A DNA stretch of 64,000 nucleotides from Anadara kagoshimensis. Lineage: Eukaryota > Mollusca > Bivalvia > Arcoida > Arcidae. The stretch's first letter is position 1. Each line of letters starts with the position of its first letter. The position numbers and the translations under genes are program-made. Shown here in pieces: positions 27,306-48,735 of the stretch. The stretch is from positions 3,666,501 through 3,730,500 of the forward strand of contig CM037862.1 in assembly GCA_021292105.1 (NCBI GenBank), written 5' to 3'. Under the pieces are notes generated by a model. That model was not told the origin of the DNA, did no database searches, and saw nothing but the letters and a program-made list of their open reading frames with translations.

Positions 27306-27383
27306 ACTTTAAAAGCTTACCGGTATGTGTTTTTTTTTTTTTTTTTTTGAAAAAATAAACACATACCGGTAAGCTTTTAAAGT
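27306..27383. repeat. Perfect 25-bp inverted repeat with poly-T loop
   Basis: The arm at 27306-27330 (ACTTTAAAAGCTTACCGGTA then TGTGT) is exactly reverse-complemented at 27359-27383, with a 28-nt mostly T spacer. A run of 20 or more A precedes the left arm. Each arm carries the octamer TACCGGTA. Confidence 0.95.
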
Positions 27384-28444
27384 CTTAAAGACAATGTGGA
27401 TTCAACAGTTTAACCAAACATTCAGTTATAACATAAAATTATATAGGTTTGTCCTAAAACAAATAAAACATGTGTAACCTTTTGTTTACACAGAAATCAT
27501 TGTCCACATGTTTAATATATTTAATTAAGTATCTTAGTTATAGTATTTAATCTAGTAATACACATTTAATGTCCATGTCCACTTACAAACACCTATACCT
27601 ACAAACATTTTTACTGAATAACTGAATGAACTGTCCAGTATCAAAGCATTCCATGGCATATCACAATATTGCAACACAGAATTCCATTTTCGAGAATGAG
27701 GTTGACCTGTATTTAGAAGTAAGTCAAACATTCATCCCATATGATATAAAATCATGACTTAAAGCAGAAGTATCTATGTGACAAAGTCATGTTGATGAAA
27801 ATGTTCTGAAAGTAATTTAATGTGATGGAAAGCTTAGTTACCGGCACTATTATATAGCCAATTGGACATTATGCATGTTTGTGCATTTACTCATACAGTG
27901 GGTAAGAATTATTATAAGTGTACCGTCCTATCTGATACACTAAGTGATTGCTTACATACATGTATATAAAATAGATTGTTGACAACATGTTTATCTCATG
28001 TAACAGTACATAATATAGACATTACAGAGATGACAACAGGTTACCCAAAGGGCAAGGGCAAATATAGTATAGTACATGTGTGGGCCTGAACTTAAAATCA
28101 AATAATGACTTACCGGTAGTTAAAGTGAGAATTCCAAATCCAATATGTGCATATACACAATAACACATGTGTCAAGTCAGGTGAATGTGCATCAAAATTA
28201 CATATATATATACAGTAGACAAATGTTACAGTTTTCTTTATTAATGATATACGGTAAGGGAAACAAAATCATTAAATCAATAATACACAAGGTAGTTAGC
28301 AAACTGCATCTGCCAACTGAAATTTGAAAAATAAGGATCATCACTGATTTGATCATCCCTACCTAATGGACACCCTGTTCCATGACAACAAAATACTGTT
28401 GATACAAATTTATTTAACTATCAAAATGGTTTTGGTGTCATTAT

Positions 28445-28587
28445 ATAAATATTACATTTCTGACAGGGTGCCAGTACATATTGTCACCTCGAGGAAGCAT
28501 TGTTTGCCGAGGCGACAGCCGAGGCTGACAATGCTTTTCGAGAGGTGACAATATGTACTGGCACCCTGTCAGAAATGTAATATTTAT
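28445..28587. repeat. Long near-perfect palindrome
   Basis: Left arm 28445-28492 (including CATTTCTGACAGGGTGCCAG and TACATATTGTCACCTC) is mirrored by 28540-28587. Outer arm pairing is essentially perfect for about 45 bp. The centre (TTGCCGAGGCGACAGCCGAG) is partly symmetric and unusually GC-rich for this DNA. It may be the end of a foldback element or of the neighbouring recombinase-like element. Confidence 0.9.
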
Positions 28588-28614
28588 TTTATTTCACCAA
28601 ATGTTTGTTTTATT

Positions 28615-29022
28615 TTACCAACACATGATGTGCATCCTTCGTCTTTTGTAATGCCCATACCGATTTTCATCCAATTTATCGACCGGGAATGCCTCAAATC
28701 CACAGTCATTTGAGCCAAGAAATTTAAGAAACATATCCACGGTCCGCTTAATGATCCGCTTAGTTGATGCAGAGTCTTTAGACTCTAACAAATTGCCAAG
28801 AAAGTCATTGTCAACCTCGACAAACATCATCCGACCGTTGTTGTTACAGACGAATGTAAACAATATCAATAACAATGAGACGCTTGCCGTAGATACAACT
28901 GAAAACATGTTTTGTTCAAAGCGCTGATGTGATCCAGTGAAGGGAGGCGACTCGAACAAACGTACTGTCACATAGTCACGCGCGTTGCTATGTGACATTA
29001 TAAATTTTATGTGACAGTACAA
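28615..29022 (-). pseudogene. Truncated Crypton/DUF3504-like tyrosine-recombinase N-terminus
   Basis: An open frame of 135 codons on the minus strand. Its second half (EVDNDFLGNLLESKDSASTK, then RIIKRTVDMFLKFLGSN and GFEAFPVDKLDEN) has the pattern seen at the N-terminus of Crypton-like and ZMYM/KIAA1958-type DUF3504 proteins: a helix with NxxxxxSxxTK, a basic stretch, then xFxxxL and a D/E-rich FE..P...L motif. The C-terminal catalytic R..H-R-Y domain is missing, as the frame stops in an unrelated basic tail (GHYKRRRMHIMCW). The first half has a hydrophobic stretch of doubtful meaning. The region is GC-richer than its surroundings. Family assignment is from pattern memory only. Confidence 0.4.
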
Positions 29023-29279
29023 ATTGTTACAAAGCTCTTATCCAATGAAATTGCTAGATTTTTACATAAGGTGTAATAAAATTAATATGTTGTTCTTGAC
29101 TTTGGTTAAACAAAGTACTGGTACCCTATTTTCTCAATAGAAGCAAACTGACATGTTACCCATTCACTAAAGTGTTCTGGCAGCTTTTTATTCCTGACAG
29201 ACCACCTTGGGTCATGTGGAAAACTGGAACTGTCTCTCGAGAACCAAATAACCCCCCACCCACCTCCTACATCTACAAG

Positions 29280-30470
29280 GATTTAATGTTTTTCAGCAAC
29301 CTTGACCTTTTCAATATGACCTTAGTTAAGGTTATGACACACCTTCGGACCATAATGATTATTCATGTGAAGTTTTATGACAGTCATCCAAAGCAATTAT
29401 GAGCAACACTACTGCCAAAAGACATGCAAAACATTTAACCTTATGATTTTTTCATAATTATAATTACACCATTTGACAATTTGCACATTTACAGAATTTG
29501 TAAGCTACTAGCTAAACACGAAACCAGAGATTTTCTGTTCCTTCCTCGCTTATGCAGATTTTTATTTATAAATTACAGTAAAACCATGTTATAATAGCCC
29601 TCAATAACTTCTCCACCTAACTTATCAGCACATTTTTAGGAAGTCCAAAAATTCTTGTTTACTATATTATTTTTTACAAACCATTATCCATCAGTGTACT
29701 ATGTACTATATACTAGTATGTTAGAAGTTTGAACATTAACTGTCAAGTATTGAAGGACAACAACAGGCCCATTATACAATAACCTGATAAATAATGTCTA
29801 GTTATCTTAAGAATATATCATAAATAAGGTCATGACCATGACTTTGACTTTGTATATAAACAATGCGCAAAACATTATATATTACAATGACCATGTACTA
29901 AATTTCAACATTATCTGTCAAGTATTAAGTGAGAAATAACTATTTTTTAAAAATTACAACATTTATGAACATATATGATATATGATAAAATATTAATGAA
30001 CCAGAACTGGTTAATGATATGCACAATTACACTTTCTACTGACCATTACTGTAAAATTTCATGAAAATTGATGGGCGGTTTAGGAGAACTAATGCAGAGA
30101 AACTTTATAATAGAAGGACAGGTGGACGAATGGACAGACAGAATTACTATATCCCCACGCCCCACTGACCATTGTTGTAAAGTTTAATAAATATCTGATG
30201 GACGGTTTAGGAGAACTAGTGCAGCCAAACTTCATGGACAGACGAAAATAAACTAATAAGGGCCATAACTCCTAGAAAAGTTAATGAACCAGAAGTGGTT
30301 AACAATATACACAACTATACTTCACACTGACTAGAGCTGTAAAGTTTCATGAATATCAGATGGATGGTTTAGGAGAACTAGCGCGGACAAACTTTGTGGC
30401 GGACAGACACATGGACGGAATACATTACTATATCCCGTTGCCAATTTCTCGGCTGGGGATAATAACATAG
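29280..30470. repeat. Dispersed-repeat block with three degenerate internal units
   Basis: The phrase meaning GGTTTAGGAGAACTA recurs near 30078, 30206 and 30368, each preceded by a TTTCATGAA or TTTAATAAAT word and followed by AAACTTTATAA, AAACTTCATGG or AAACTTTGTGG. ACTATATCCC occurs near 30147 and 30429. The block ends near CTCGGCTGGGGATAATAAC. It reads like a decayed non-autonomous element. No coding potential. Confidence 0.6.
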
Positions 30471-31587
30471 AGTTTGCATTGAAGTTACTTAGTTTGCATT
30501 AGAGATTCTATTATTATCCATACAGTATTATACCCTTAACATTTTAAGCACCATGACAAACAAAACTCTTATGCATATATGCAGCGCTACTACAAAGGGG
30601 ATAACCAGAGTAATATAAGTTAAACAAGGGAAAAAAATGTCAAATGATGTCATTTCTATGAATAAATGTTACATGTGTTCCTGTGATGTGCCCAATTGTG
30701 GTAAATAAGGCATTCTCTGTTTGTGATAATTGTGAATCTTTGCCCCTTAAAGACAGTGCCTACAATCATGTTACATTGCTACGGACATACATTGTCATTT
30801 TGACATGTAAAACCTTCACTGGGCAACACTTTCCTTTCAATAGAAAATTGTATTCTTGGGATATTTTTATCGTAATGGCTATTGTTCTGTACGTGACAGT
30901 AACAAATGTGTTATTATCAAGTATACATATTTTATATAATGGGCTATATAACATTAATAATGGCTTAAGTACATCAGTTTAGATTTATTTTACATGTGAC
31001 GAAAAATTGATGAGATAGTTCAAGAATAATTTGGGAATAGTAAAATTTGTCTAAAAATTAAAATTTCCGATAATTTTACATATTTTCGTAATTTTCAAAC
31101 ATATTTTAAAAATTTTCTAACAAAAATGGAAAGTTGAACACTTATGGCGCCTTTTTGACTTTGAACATGTGCAGTGATGTGCTTCCTATGATTGATATCT
31201 GGTATAAACAAAATGCCACAAACTTGACGCTACCACAAAGTTAGAGCACTTGAGGATACAAGGAAATTCCGAGGTTCTATCCTTGATGGCCACTACAAAC
31301 CTTTGGCTTTGCTGTACACTTGTGCTCCAGATCCGATTATCTTGAGTCCTCAAGAGTATAGTATCAGTAACGTGTCAAAAAGTAGGTCTTTTACTCTAAT
31401 TTCACCGATGACAAATCATGCTGAAATGTACTAGTCAGTTTCATTTTGATTGAAGTTGAAGGGGGGGGTCTTGTTTGATGTTTATTTTCAGCTTTCATGT
31501 TTCACAATTTCGTGATGAAAAGTTTTTAGCGGCTGTGTTTAACGATTCAACACGATACAAAACTATCTGTAAGTTGTATATTTACCT

Positions 31588-31834
31588 GTGAGGTGTAAAA
31601 CAAGACTAGTCGATAATTTTATGAAATCTTCAGTCTACTTTCAGTTCTACCTTCAGACTTACAAGCGTGACTGTGACTCAGATTTAGGTGACGTTTCTTT
31701 CTCGCACTGTGCGAGAGTCAAACGTTGTTATGGTAGCCAATACAACAACATGGCGACTTAAAGATTGTCTAGTGTTAACAGAAATTTACCAACGTTGTTT
31801 TGGTTGAAAGAAACACGGGATAAATTAAGGAAAT
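31588..31834. promoter_or_regulatory. Putative bidirectional promoter, BCAP31 / DRC11 copy 1
   Basis: A compact 250-bp interval separates a donor-like site for a minus-strand non-coding exon (ACCTCACAG|GTAAAT, ending 31587) from the DRC11 start codon at 31835. It contains a perfect hairpin with arms TCTCGCAC and GTGCGAGA (31700-31716), the X-box at 31724-31737 and a YY1-like ACATGGCGAC (31749-31758). The ATG inside that word opens a three-codon upstream ORF (ATG GCG ACT TAA). Confidence 0.5.
31724..31737 (+). promoter_or_regulatory. RFX X-box, DRC11 copy 1
   Basis: GTTGTTATGGTAGC fits the 14-base RFX consensus RYYNYYATRRNRAC at 13 of 14 positions. RFX factors drive ciliary genes, and the site sits 111 bp before the start codon of a ciliary gene. 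The identical 14-mer is found at the same distance before the second copy (50228-50241). Confidence 0.7.
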
Positions 31835-43118
<11,284 letters not shown>

Positions 43119-43308
43119 ACATAAGGAAATATTTGATAAACACAATATTGTCTGTGATATCTGGCTGTGTATGTTAATGGATATTTTACTTTCTAAAACT
43201 TCACTTATTTATCAAATTTTAGGAGTAATCCATGTTTCTGTGGTTGACACTTTCTTTGCTGATACAGTTGTTTTGTCGAATGCAGGATTTAAATATGCAG
43301 AGAGAAGC

Positions 43309-43314
43309 AATAAA
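43309..43314 (+). promoter_or_regulatory. Polyadenylation signal, DRC11 copy 1
   Basis: AATAAA 190 bp after the stop codon, within AATAAAAATG. The same ten bases occur 270 bp after the stop of copy 2 (61994), which supports both. Another AATAAA lies near 43800. Confidence 0.5.
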
Positions 43315-43924
43315 AATGAAGAATTTTTATATTGATTGATTTAATGTATTTGTACACTTTTGTCAAGCTGTTTATGTATAATGTATTGACCATAAAGTGA
43401 ACATTCTTTTTTCACATATTGTATTATTTGTTTTCTTTCATTCAATAGTAATTTTTGTACAGAAACCCCCAATTTATAGTAACACTGACTTTGACCATTA
43501 ATCTTCAAAACCAATATTACCTATGAAGAAGATTTTTCAGTGTATATAGATTGATAAAATTCTATCAAAGCAAATTTTTATTTTGTAAGAATTTATGGAA
43601 TCTAGCACAACAGTATTTTTTTTTTGTATGGAAGTAAACCATGATGTGCAATGGAATGAAGGAATTTCATACTGTACATACTGCAAAAATTGACTTTCTG
43701 AACATCTTACCTTGTGATCTCTAACAGCTTAAATTTGATCCATTATTGCACTATCTGATAGTTGAACTAAAAAATACAATGTACTTTATAAATACATGTA
43801 ATAAAGATAAACAAACAGTCATCTAATTTATGAATACATGTACAGAAAAAAATAATGTAAAATACAATAAAAAAGTGTTGTTGAAAAACATATACTTACA
43901 CTGGCTATGACTTATGACACAATG

Positions 43925-44475
43925 GCTAGAACAACTAAACAACAGCAGTCACAACAACTAAGAAACAACAACAGTCAAAACATCTAAACAACAGAAACAA
44001 CTGTAGCCACAACAACAAACACAAACAGCTGTCACTACAACTAACCAACAGCAGCAACAATTAAACAACAGTAGCAACAACAACTAAAACCAGCAGCAAC
44101 AACTAAACAACAGCAGCAACAACTCAACAACAGCAGCAACAACTAAACAACAGCAGCAACAACTAAACAACAGCAACAACAACTCAACAACAGCAGCAAC
44201 AACTAAACAACAGCAGCAACAACTAAACAACAACAACTAAACAACAGCAGCAACAACTAAACAACAGCAACAACTACTAAACAACAGCAACAACAACTAA
44301 ACAACAACAGCAAGAACTAAACAACAACAGCAACAACAACTAAACAACAGCAGCAACAACTTAACAACAGCAACACTAACTAAACAACAACTAAACAGCA
44401 GCAGCAGCAACAACAATTAAACAACAGAAAAAAACCAGCACAACAACTAAACAACAGTCACAACAATTAACAGCA
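43925..44475. repeat. CAA/CAG-rich imperfect minisatellite
   Basis: Some 25 units of AACAACAGCAGCAACAACTA-type sequence (about 21-24 bp, with shorter variants) run head to tail. In-frame TAA within the repeat rules out a polyglutamine reading in that frame. The array is on the transcribed strand 0.8 kb after DRC11 copy 1. Confidence 0.95.
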
Positions 44476-44684
44476 GAAATCCAACATTGTTGAACTAAAA
44501 ACACAACAGAAAAATGCATACAGCAGAACTTTATAAGGAACAGGAAAAACACAATTTTCTATTAAGGTACCACTATAGATGGAATTGCAAATATTTATAA
44601 CAAAAAATCTGTTCAGATATATAGTTATATATAGTTGATGATTGATGATAATGGTTTTCAGGAATTTGTTACTGAAATATGACA

Positions 44685-44890
44685 TACTGTAAAGTATTTA
44701 ATTTCGCATCATGTATTTGTTTTTGCGGTATAGCAAATTTAGACATATCGGTATAGTTAGTTTTTCACGTTTTTTGAAATATGCACTACAACACAGTATG
44801 ATTTTCCCTTGGTAATAATTTTCGCGCAAAACAAACGACCGCGAAATAAGCGAAAACTAATACACCGCGAAATTAAATGCGTTTACAGTA
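44685..44890. mobile_element. MITE with TACTGTAAA termini
   Basis: The left TACTGTAAAGTATTTAATTT then CGC and right GCGAAATTAAATGCG then TTTACAGTA are inverted copies. The inside is rich in TTCGCG and ACCGCGAAAT words, unlike the CpG-poor surroundings. It is 206 bp and non-coding. Confidence 0.75.
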
Positions 44891-45754
44891 CTTTGCTTAA
44901 ACCAAACCAACTAAGAGCCTGACAAACAAATGAAACCAGAAAACAATAAGTAATAAATACATTTTACTTTGGATGGACATTATGCTAGTATACAATGATA
45001 AAAATTTTGCATTCTGCACACTATTTAGTTGTTTTAAACAAGGAACAACATGTTTGCTTTGGCAAAATTTCATTATAAATTGCAATATTTAACACACAAA
45101 CCTCTTATCGAAATGAAAACGTTCCTTTTGAAGTAAACCTAAACCAGTCTTAACACAACACTTAAAGGTACCAGAGCCTAGTTCTTTATCTTTATCATAA
45201 GTAGTCTGTCTTTACACAGAAATTAAGTTTATATATTATGAAAGTATGCGGTAAAGGCAAATAACACCACTCATAACATATCTGTAAGACGGAGAGATGG
45301 TCTTTAGTGGTCACTTAAGAAGGCCATATCATATTGTTCCAAAACAATGCACGAGTCCATGTTACACTGCTCGACCACATCTTCGTGAAACATTCTGTAG
45401 ATAATTAGTATACTGTCATAAATAACAATTTTACGTAATATATGTTTTAATTCTTCAAATAATGACGTTTTGTAAAGCCCAGAGACATGAAAATTTAAAT
45501 GAAGCAAAATGCTGCATGTAATAAGCGGGGTTATACATCCCGGTCAAAATATTTAAAATATTTCACTTTTACCGGGCCATCACCAGTTATAATAAATATG
45601 GCTTTTGTAGTACTCACAAGGCATTGTTCGGGAAGGTTCTTTTGCATGCTGCGTCTACCGTGACATCGATGTTTATGATAATTTATGTCATTCCGTACCC
45701 AGTGCTTGTTAAAAGATCAGTCATTATCTTTTCCATTTCGTGTCAGACCAGATC

Positions 45755-45830
45755 TGGCAAAAGTTCGAACCCCAACCTCTCAGAAACGGAGCAAGCACAC
45801 AACCAACTGGGCTGTGGATGTAAAAAAAGA
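45755..45830 (-). mobile_element. tRNA-derived SINE head
   Basis: On the minus strand, A box AGCCCAGTTGG (45813-45803) and B box GGGGTTCGAACTT (45773-45761) are spaced as in a tRNA. Flanking sequence on both sides is SINE-like. The overlapping ORFs on both strands arise from it. Confidence 0.6.
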
Positions 45831-46194
45831 GTATATTGCCAACATAAATCACAATCACTTTTTGGAACATTTGAGTACCAACAATGGTTAATGGTATGTT
45901 CGACCAGTCGGGTGGGGAATTTTTCAATCGATGGTTTCAGTACATCCTCAGTAACAAAGCAAAATTGACCAACCTTTTGTTCCGACAATTTCCAATTTTG
46001 TCCAGTTTTAAATTATTAATTGATCGTACTTATATTAAAATATCTTGACTTCCATTCAATGACAATGCCATTCTAGTATTGTTATCAATTTGCAATAAAA
46101 CTATAAATATTTAGGATTACTTTGTCATAAAATTTCAATTTTAGCGACATCAAATAAAAGTAAGACCGATTATGTATTCTGTTTTATCATATAC

Positions 46195-46400
46195 TTTGTA
46201 GTAAATACGTAGTTTCTGCACGCTAAGATACGGCTAAAATGACGTCATCCATATCACCGACCGCACGCGCCCCGTCGAAAAAGCCGTATCACCGGTCTGA
46301 TATCGATCAGACCGGCTACTTAGAACAAATAGATCTAATCACTATATCAATTAGAAAATTCTTCAACGGCATCCTTACGCCTTATAATAAAGGTCGCGCG
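46195..46400. other. CpG-rich patch with a CRE palindrome and a GTCTGAT palindrome
   Basis: In otherwise CpG-poor DNA this 200-bp patch has many CG dinucleotides (GACCGCACGCGCCCCGTCG, GGTCGCGCGCGAAGG). It contains TGACGTCA (46240-46247), a perfect CREB/ATF-type palindrome, and CCGGTCTGAT..ATCAGACCGG with a 4-bp centre (46291-46314). A 64-codon frame with many Arg/Lys starts at the CRE; I doubt it is a gene. It could be a young repeat or an unannotated promoter. Confidence 0.4.
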
Positions 46401-46566
46401 CGAAGGAATATTATGCGAATGGAATTATTTTGAGGAATGCATTTAAAATAGTCTAAATGGTCTAATTGTCGCCGAGTTGAATTTTATGTTATATCCTTTT
46501 AATGTATTTAATGCATGTATTTGTTTTAAATGGTGAAAATTTTAAGTTTATGATAAACAGAATAAA

Positions 46567-46659
46567 ACATGGTGAAATTCATATCATATGTCATATCAGA
46601 CCTGGGTCTGATATGGGGGTCTCGGTCAGATATGGCATATGATATGGATATCACCATGT
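46567..46659. repeat. Foldback element ending ACATGGTGA
   Basis: ACATGGTGAAATTCATATCA on the left is mirrored by GATATCACCATGT on the right, and the centre has arms CATATCAGACC and GGTCTGATATG two bases apart. The word GGTCTGAT is shared with the palindrome at 46291-46314, so the two are probably parts of one element family. Confidence 0.7.
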
Positions 46660-47745
46660 ATTATTCTATATTTATACTACATTTATTTTGTGTTGAATTT
46701 TATCTTACCGGGGACCTATCTGATACTTGAAATCAGGGTTTCGCCAATATATGAAAGTAGTATTGAGAATATCAGTGTTTTCATTGATAGAAGCATTTGT
46801 TCAACAAACATTTTGGCTTGCTTGAATTACTTGCCTTCTAACATTATTTTATTTGGTTGATCCGCGTTAAAAACGATATAGATATGCTGTATATATACTG
46901 TATATAACTAGTGCTAGCGTGCGTACTAGTGACCGTATTTTTGTTTTGCGTGGATTTTATTAAAAGGAAATAAAGAAATATAGCTAACTCATTGAAGAAA
47001 CATCATTGAATCATCGACTCACCGGCTACTGAAAAGGCACCAAGCATAATGACATAACTACCACTTATTGCTTCGAATAAATCCACATAATTAAAGGAAG
47101 ACAAATACTATGTACATAGAATGACAAAATATAAGATTTTTGATAACGTTTCTGCCATGTGTTACTTCGATTTTTATGAAATAATGCGTTCAATTAGCAG
47201 TAGCGCATAGCATACTTTATACAGAAGACATGGCCCATTAGTGGTTCACGTAAAATAGGCAACACGGAAGCTTGAAAATCTTATCACAAAGGATAAGAAA
47301 TACTTTTATTTCATTAGGCACTCCAATAGATTTTATTACAATTTAAAATTAAAATAAATTGTGTTGTCGTCAGCTCAAGAAACCCTCTTCAGTTTTGTCT
47401 AAGAACGACACAGCTGTGGTGTCATCCATCTTCCGGGTAATGAAAGGTACCAAATACATGACAATTTTTATATTTGCTTTACAATGATTCAGTGCCATAT
47501 TGCACATTGACTTCATTAATCAAACTATTTTATAAAGAGGTCAATCATATCAGGAAGTTTGCTTTATCAGTTTCAATAACTTCTTAAGCCCATATATCTA
47601 AATCTTTTTTATTAATATCATTTTGTCAACATAAATTAAAAATAAAGAAGGAATGACTCGGGAACCAAGTCACACTTATATATCTTAAGACTGACATTAA
47701 GAGTCTATACTGATAAAAAAAATAGTGTATGTATACTACTGAAAT

Positions 47746-47975
47746 GTATGCAGTACAGACCTGTCGAAAGTTTAACACTGAGTTAACGGGAATGAGTCCG
47801 AGTGACCAAAGTATGGATAGCTTGTGGTTTAAAAACTGCCAAGAGATAGTTAAAGCTATCAGCTGCTGAAAAACTGCCGAGATATAGGTAACAAAGAGCT
47901 CAGATGAGATCAGATGTCGGTTTGACACCAATTCTTTAGCTTAGTGTTAAACTTTCGACAAGTCTATACTGTATG
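47746..47975. mobile_element. Inverted-repeat element, TGTCGAAAGTTTAACACT arms
   Basis: The left arm at 47747-47781 (ATGCAGTACAGACC, then TGTCGAAAGTTTAACACT) is mirrored at 47940-47975 with three or four mismatches. The 230-bp element has no coding content, although it generates a minus-strand open frame. Confidence 0.7.
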
Positions 47976-48523
47976 TCCTAAACCTCCTTCAAGTTACTTG
48001 ATTGAGACCTACAAATCATTATATATTATTGAATATATCTTCACCAAAGTAAATAAATCGTTCACAAGATTTTACTCTGGTAACATTTATGATATTTGTT
48101 CTCGGTGCTTAAGTAACTGTATAATATTGAAGTGGTACTTACTTGTATATATGATTCACTTAACTTGCATGTGACAAATAAGTTTACATTGTAGGCATTC
48201 TCAAACACAAGTTATAATGTAACAGTCATTAAGAAAATAATGTGCACCATGATTACAATTGAAAAAAATCCCATTGCAGGACTTTAATTTGACCATTGGT
48301 TTTATTAGGTCAAATGGACTTATTTTAAAATCTGCAGAATCATTCACAACTGATTCTACTTGAAAGTAAAGAGTAAAAAATTGCCAAGGTAAAAAAACAG
48401 TCACATGGATCTAAATGAAACCCCCATATGGAAAACATATTCTTAAGACACTGTATGAAAACCGCAGAAAAATGAGTTGAAAAGATTATTTATCATATGT
48501 TATCCGATTTCTTTTTCATTTCA

Positions 48524-48682
48524 GTCCAGCCTCTTGGTAAACGCATGGTGACCATTCATTTAGAATCAAAAGCAAATATACCAAACATACCAATTCATGT
48601 TCGAATTACAATCTGGAAGCAAAATAAAAACTTTAAAACTTACGAGTTAGCTTTAACACGCAAACTACCACCAGGGAAGTGA
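48524..48682 (+). other. Exon-like open stretch of unknown origin
   Basis: A polypyrimidine tract and CAG acceptor (48514-48523) precede about 150 nt of open frame reading GKRMVTIHLESKANIPNIPI, then HVRITIWKQNKNFKTYELAL and TRKLPPGK. The translation is better balanced than random AT-rich frames here. Its end overlaps a minus-strand copy of the retroelement-tail repeat, and no donor or partner exon is seen. It may be an orphan exon, a repeat-derived frame or chance. Confidence 0.2.
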
Positions 48683-48735
48683 GGCCGGATGCTCCTCGGA
48701 AGCACCTCCTGTTTGGCTAGCTACACCCACCAAGC
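48660..48735 (-). repeat. Retroelement-tail repeat, minus orientation
   Basis: Read on the minus strand, GGTGTAGCTAGCCAAACAGG, AGGTGCTTCCGAGGAGCATC and CGGCCTCACTTCCCTGGT match the repeat at 57655-57815. Confidence 0.8.

Larger units (their letters stand above)
26835..31587. other. Putative BCAP31 5' intron or upstream region, repeat-rich
   Basis: If the donor-like site at 31587/31586 (ACCTCACAG then GTAAAT on the minus strand) closes a 5' UTR exon, this whole stretch is the first intron of BCAP31. It holds a perfect hairpin (27306-27383), a long palindrome (28445-28587), a recombinase-like ORF (28615-29022) and a repeat block (29280-30470). The overlapping ORFs at 30683-30982 look spurious. 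Confidence 0.4.

Noticed and set aside
30683..30982. 99-codon ORF overlapped by a minus-strand ORF
   Set aside because: No homology recognised, no splice or promoter context, membrane-like composition expected from AT-rich sequence.
43925..44475. Polyglutamine-coding exon or CRISPR-like array
   Set aside because: Units contain TAA in the Gln frame, there are no unique spacers, and the organism is a eukaryote; it is a minisatellite.
45624..45988. Overlapping ORFs on both strands, up to 114 codons
   Set aside because: They coincide with a tRNA-derived SINE and flanking repeat; open frames in several frames at once are a composition effect.
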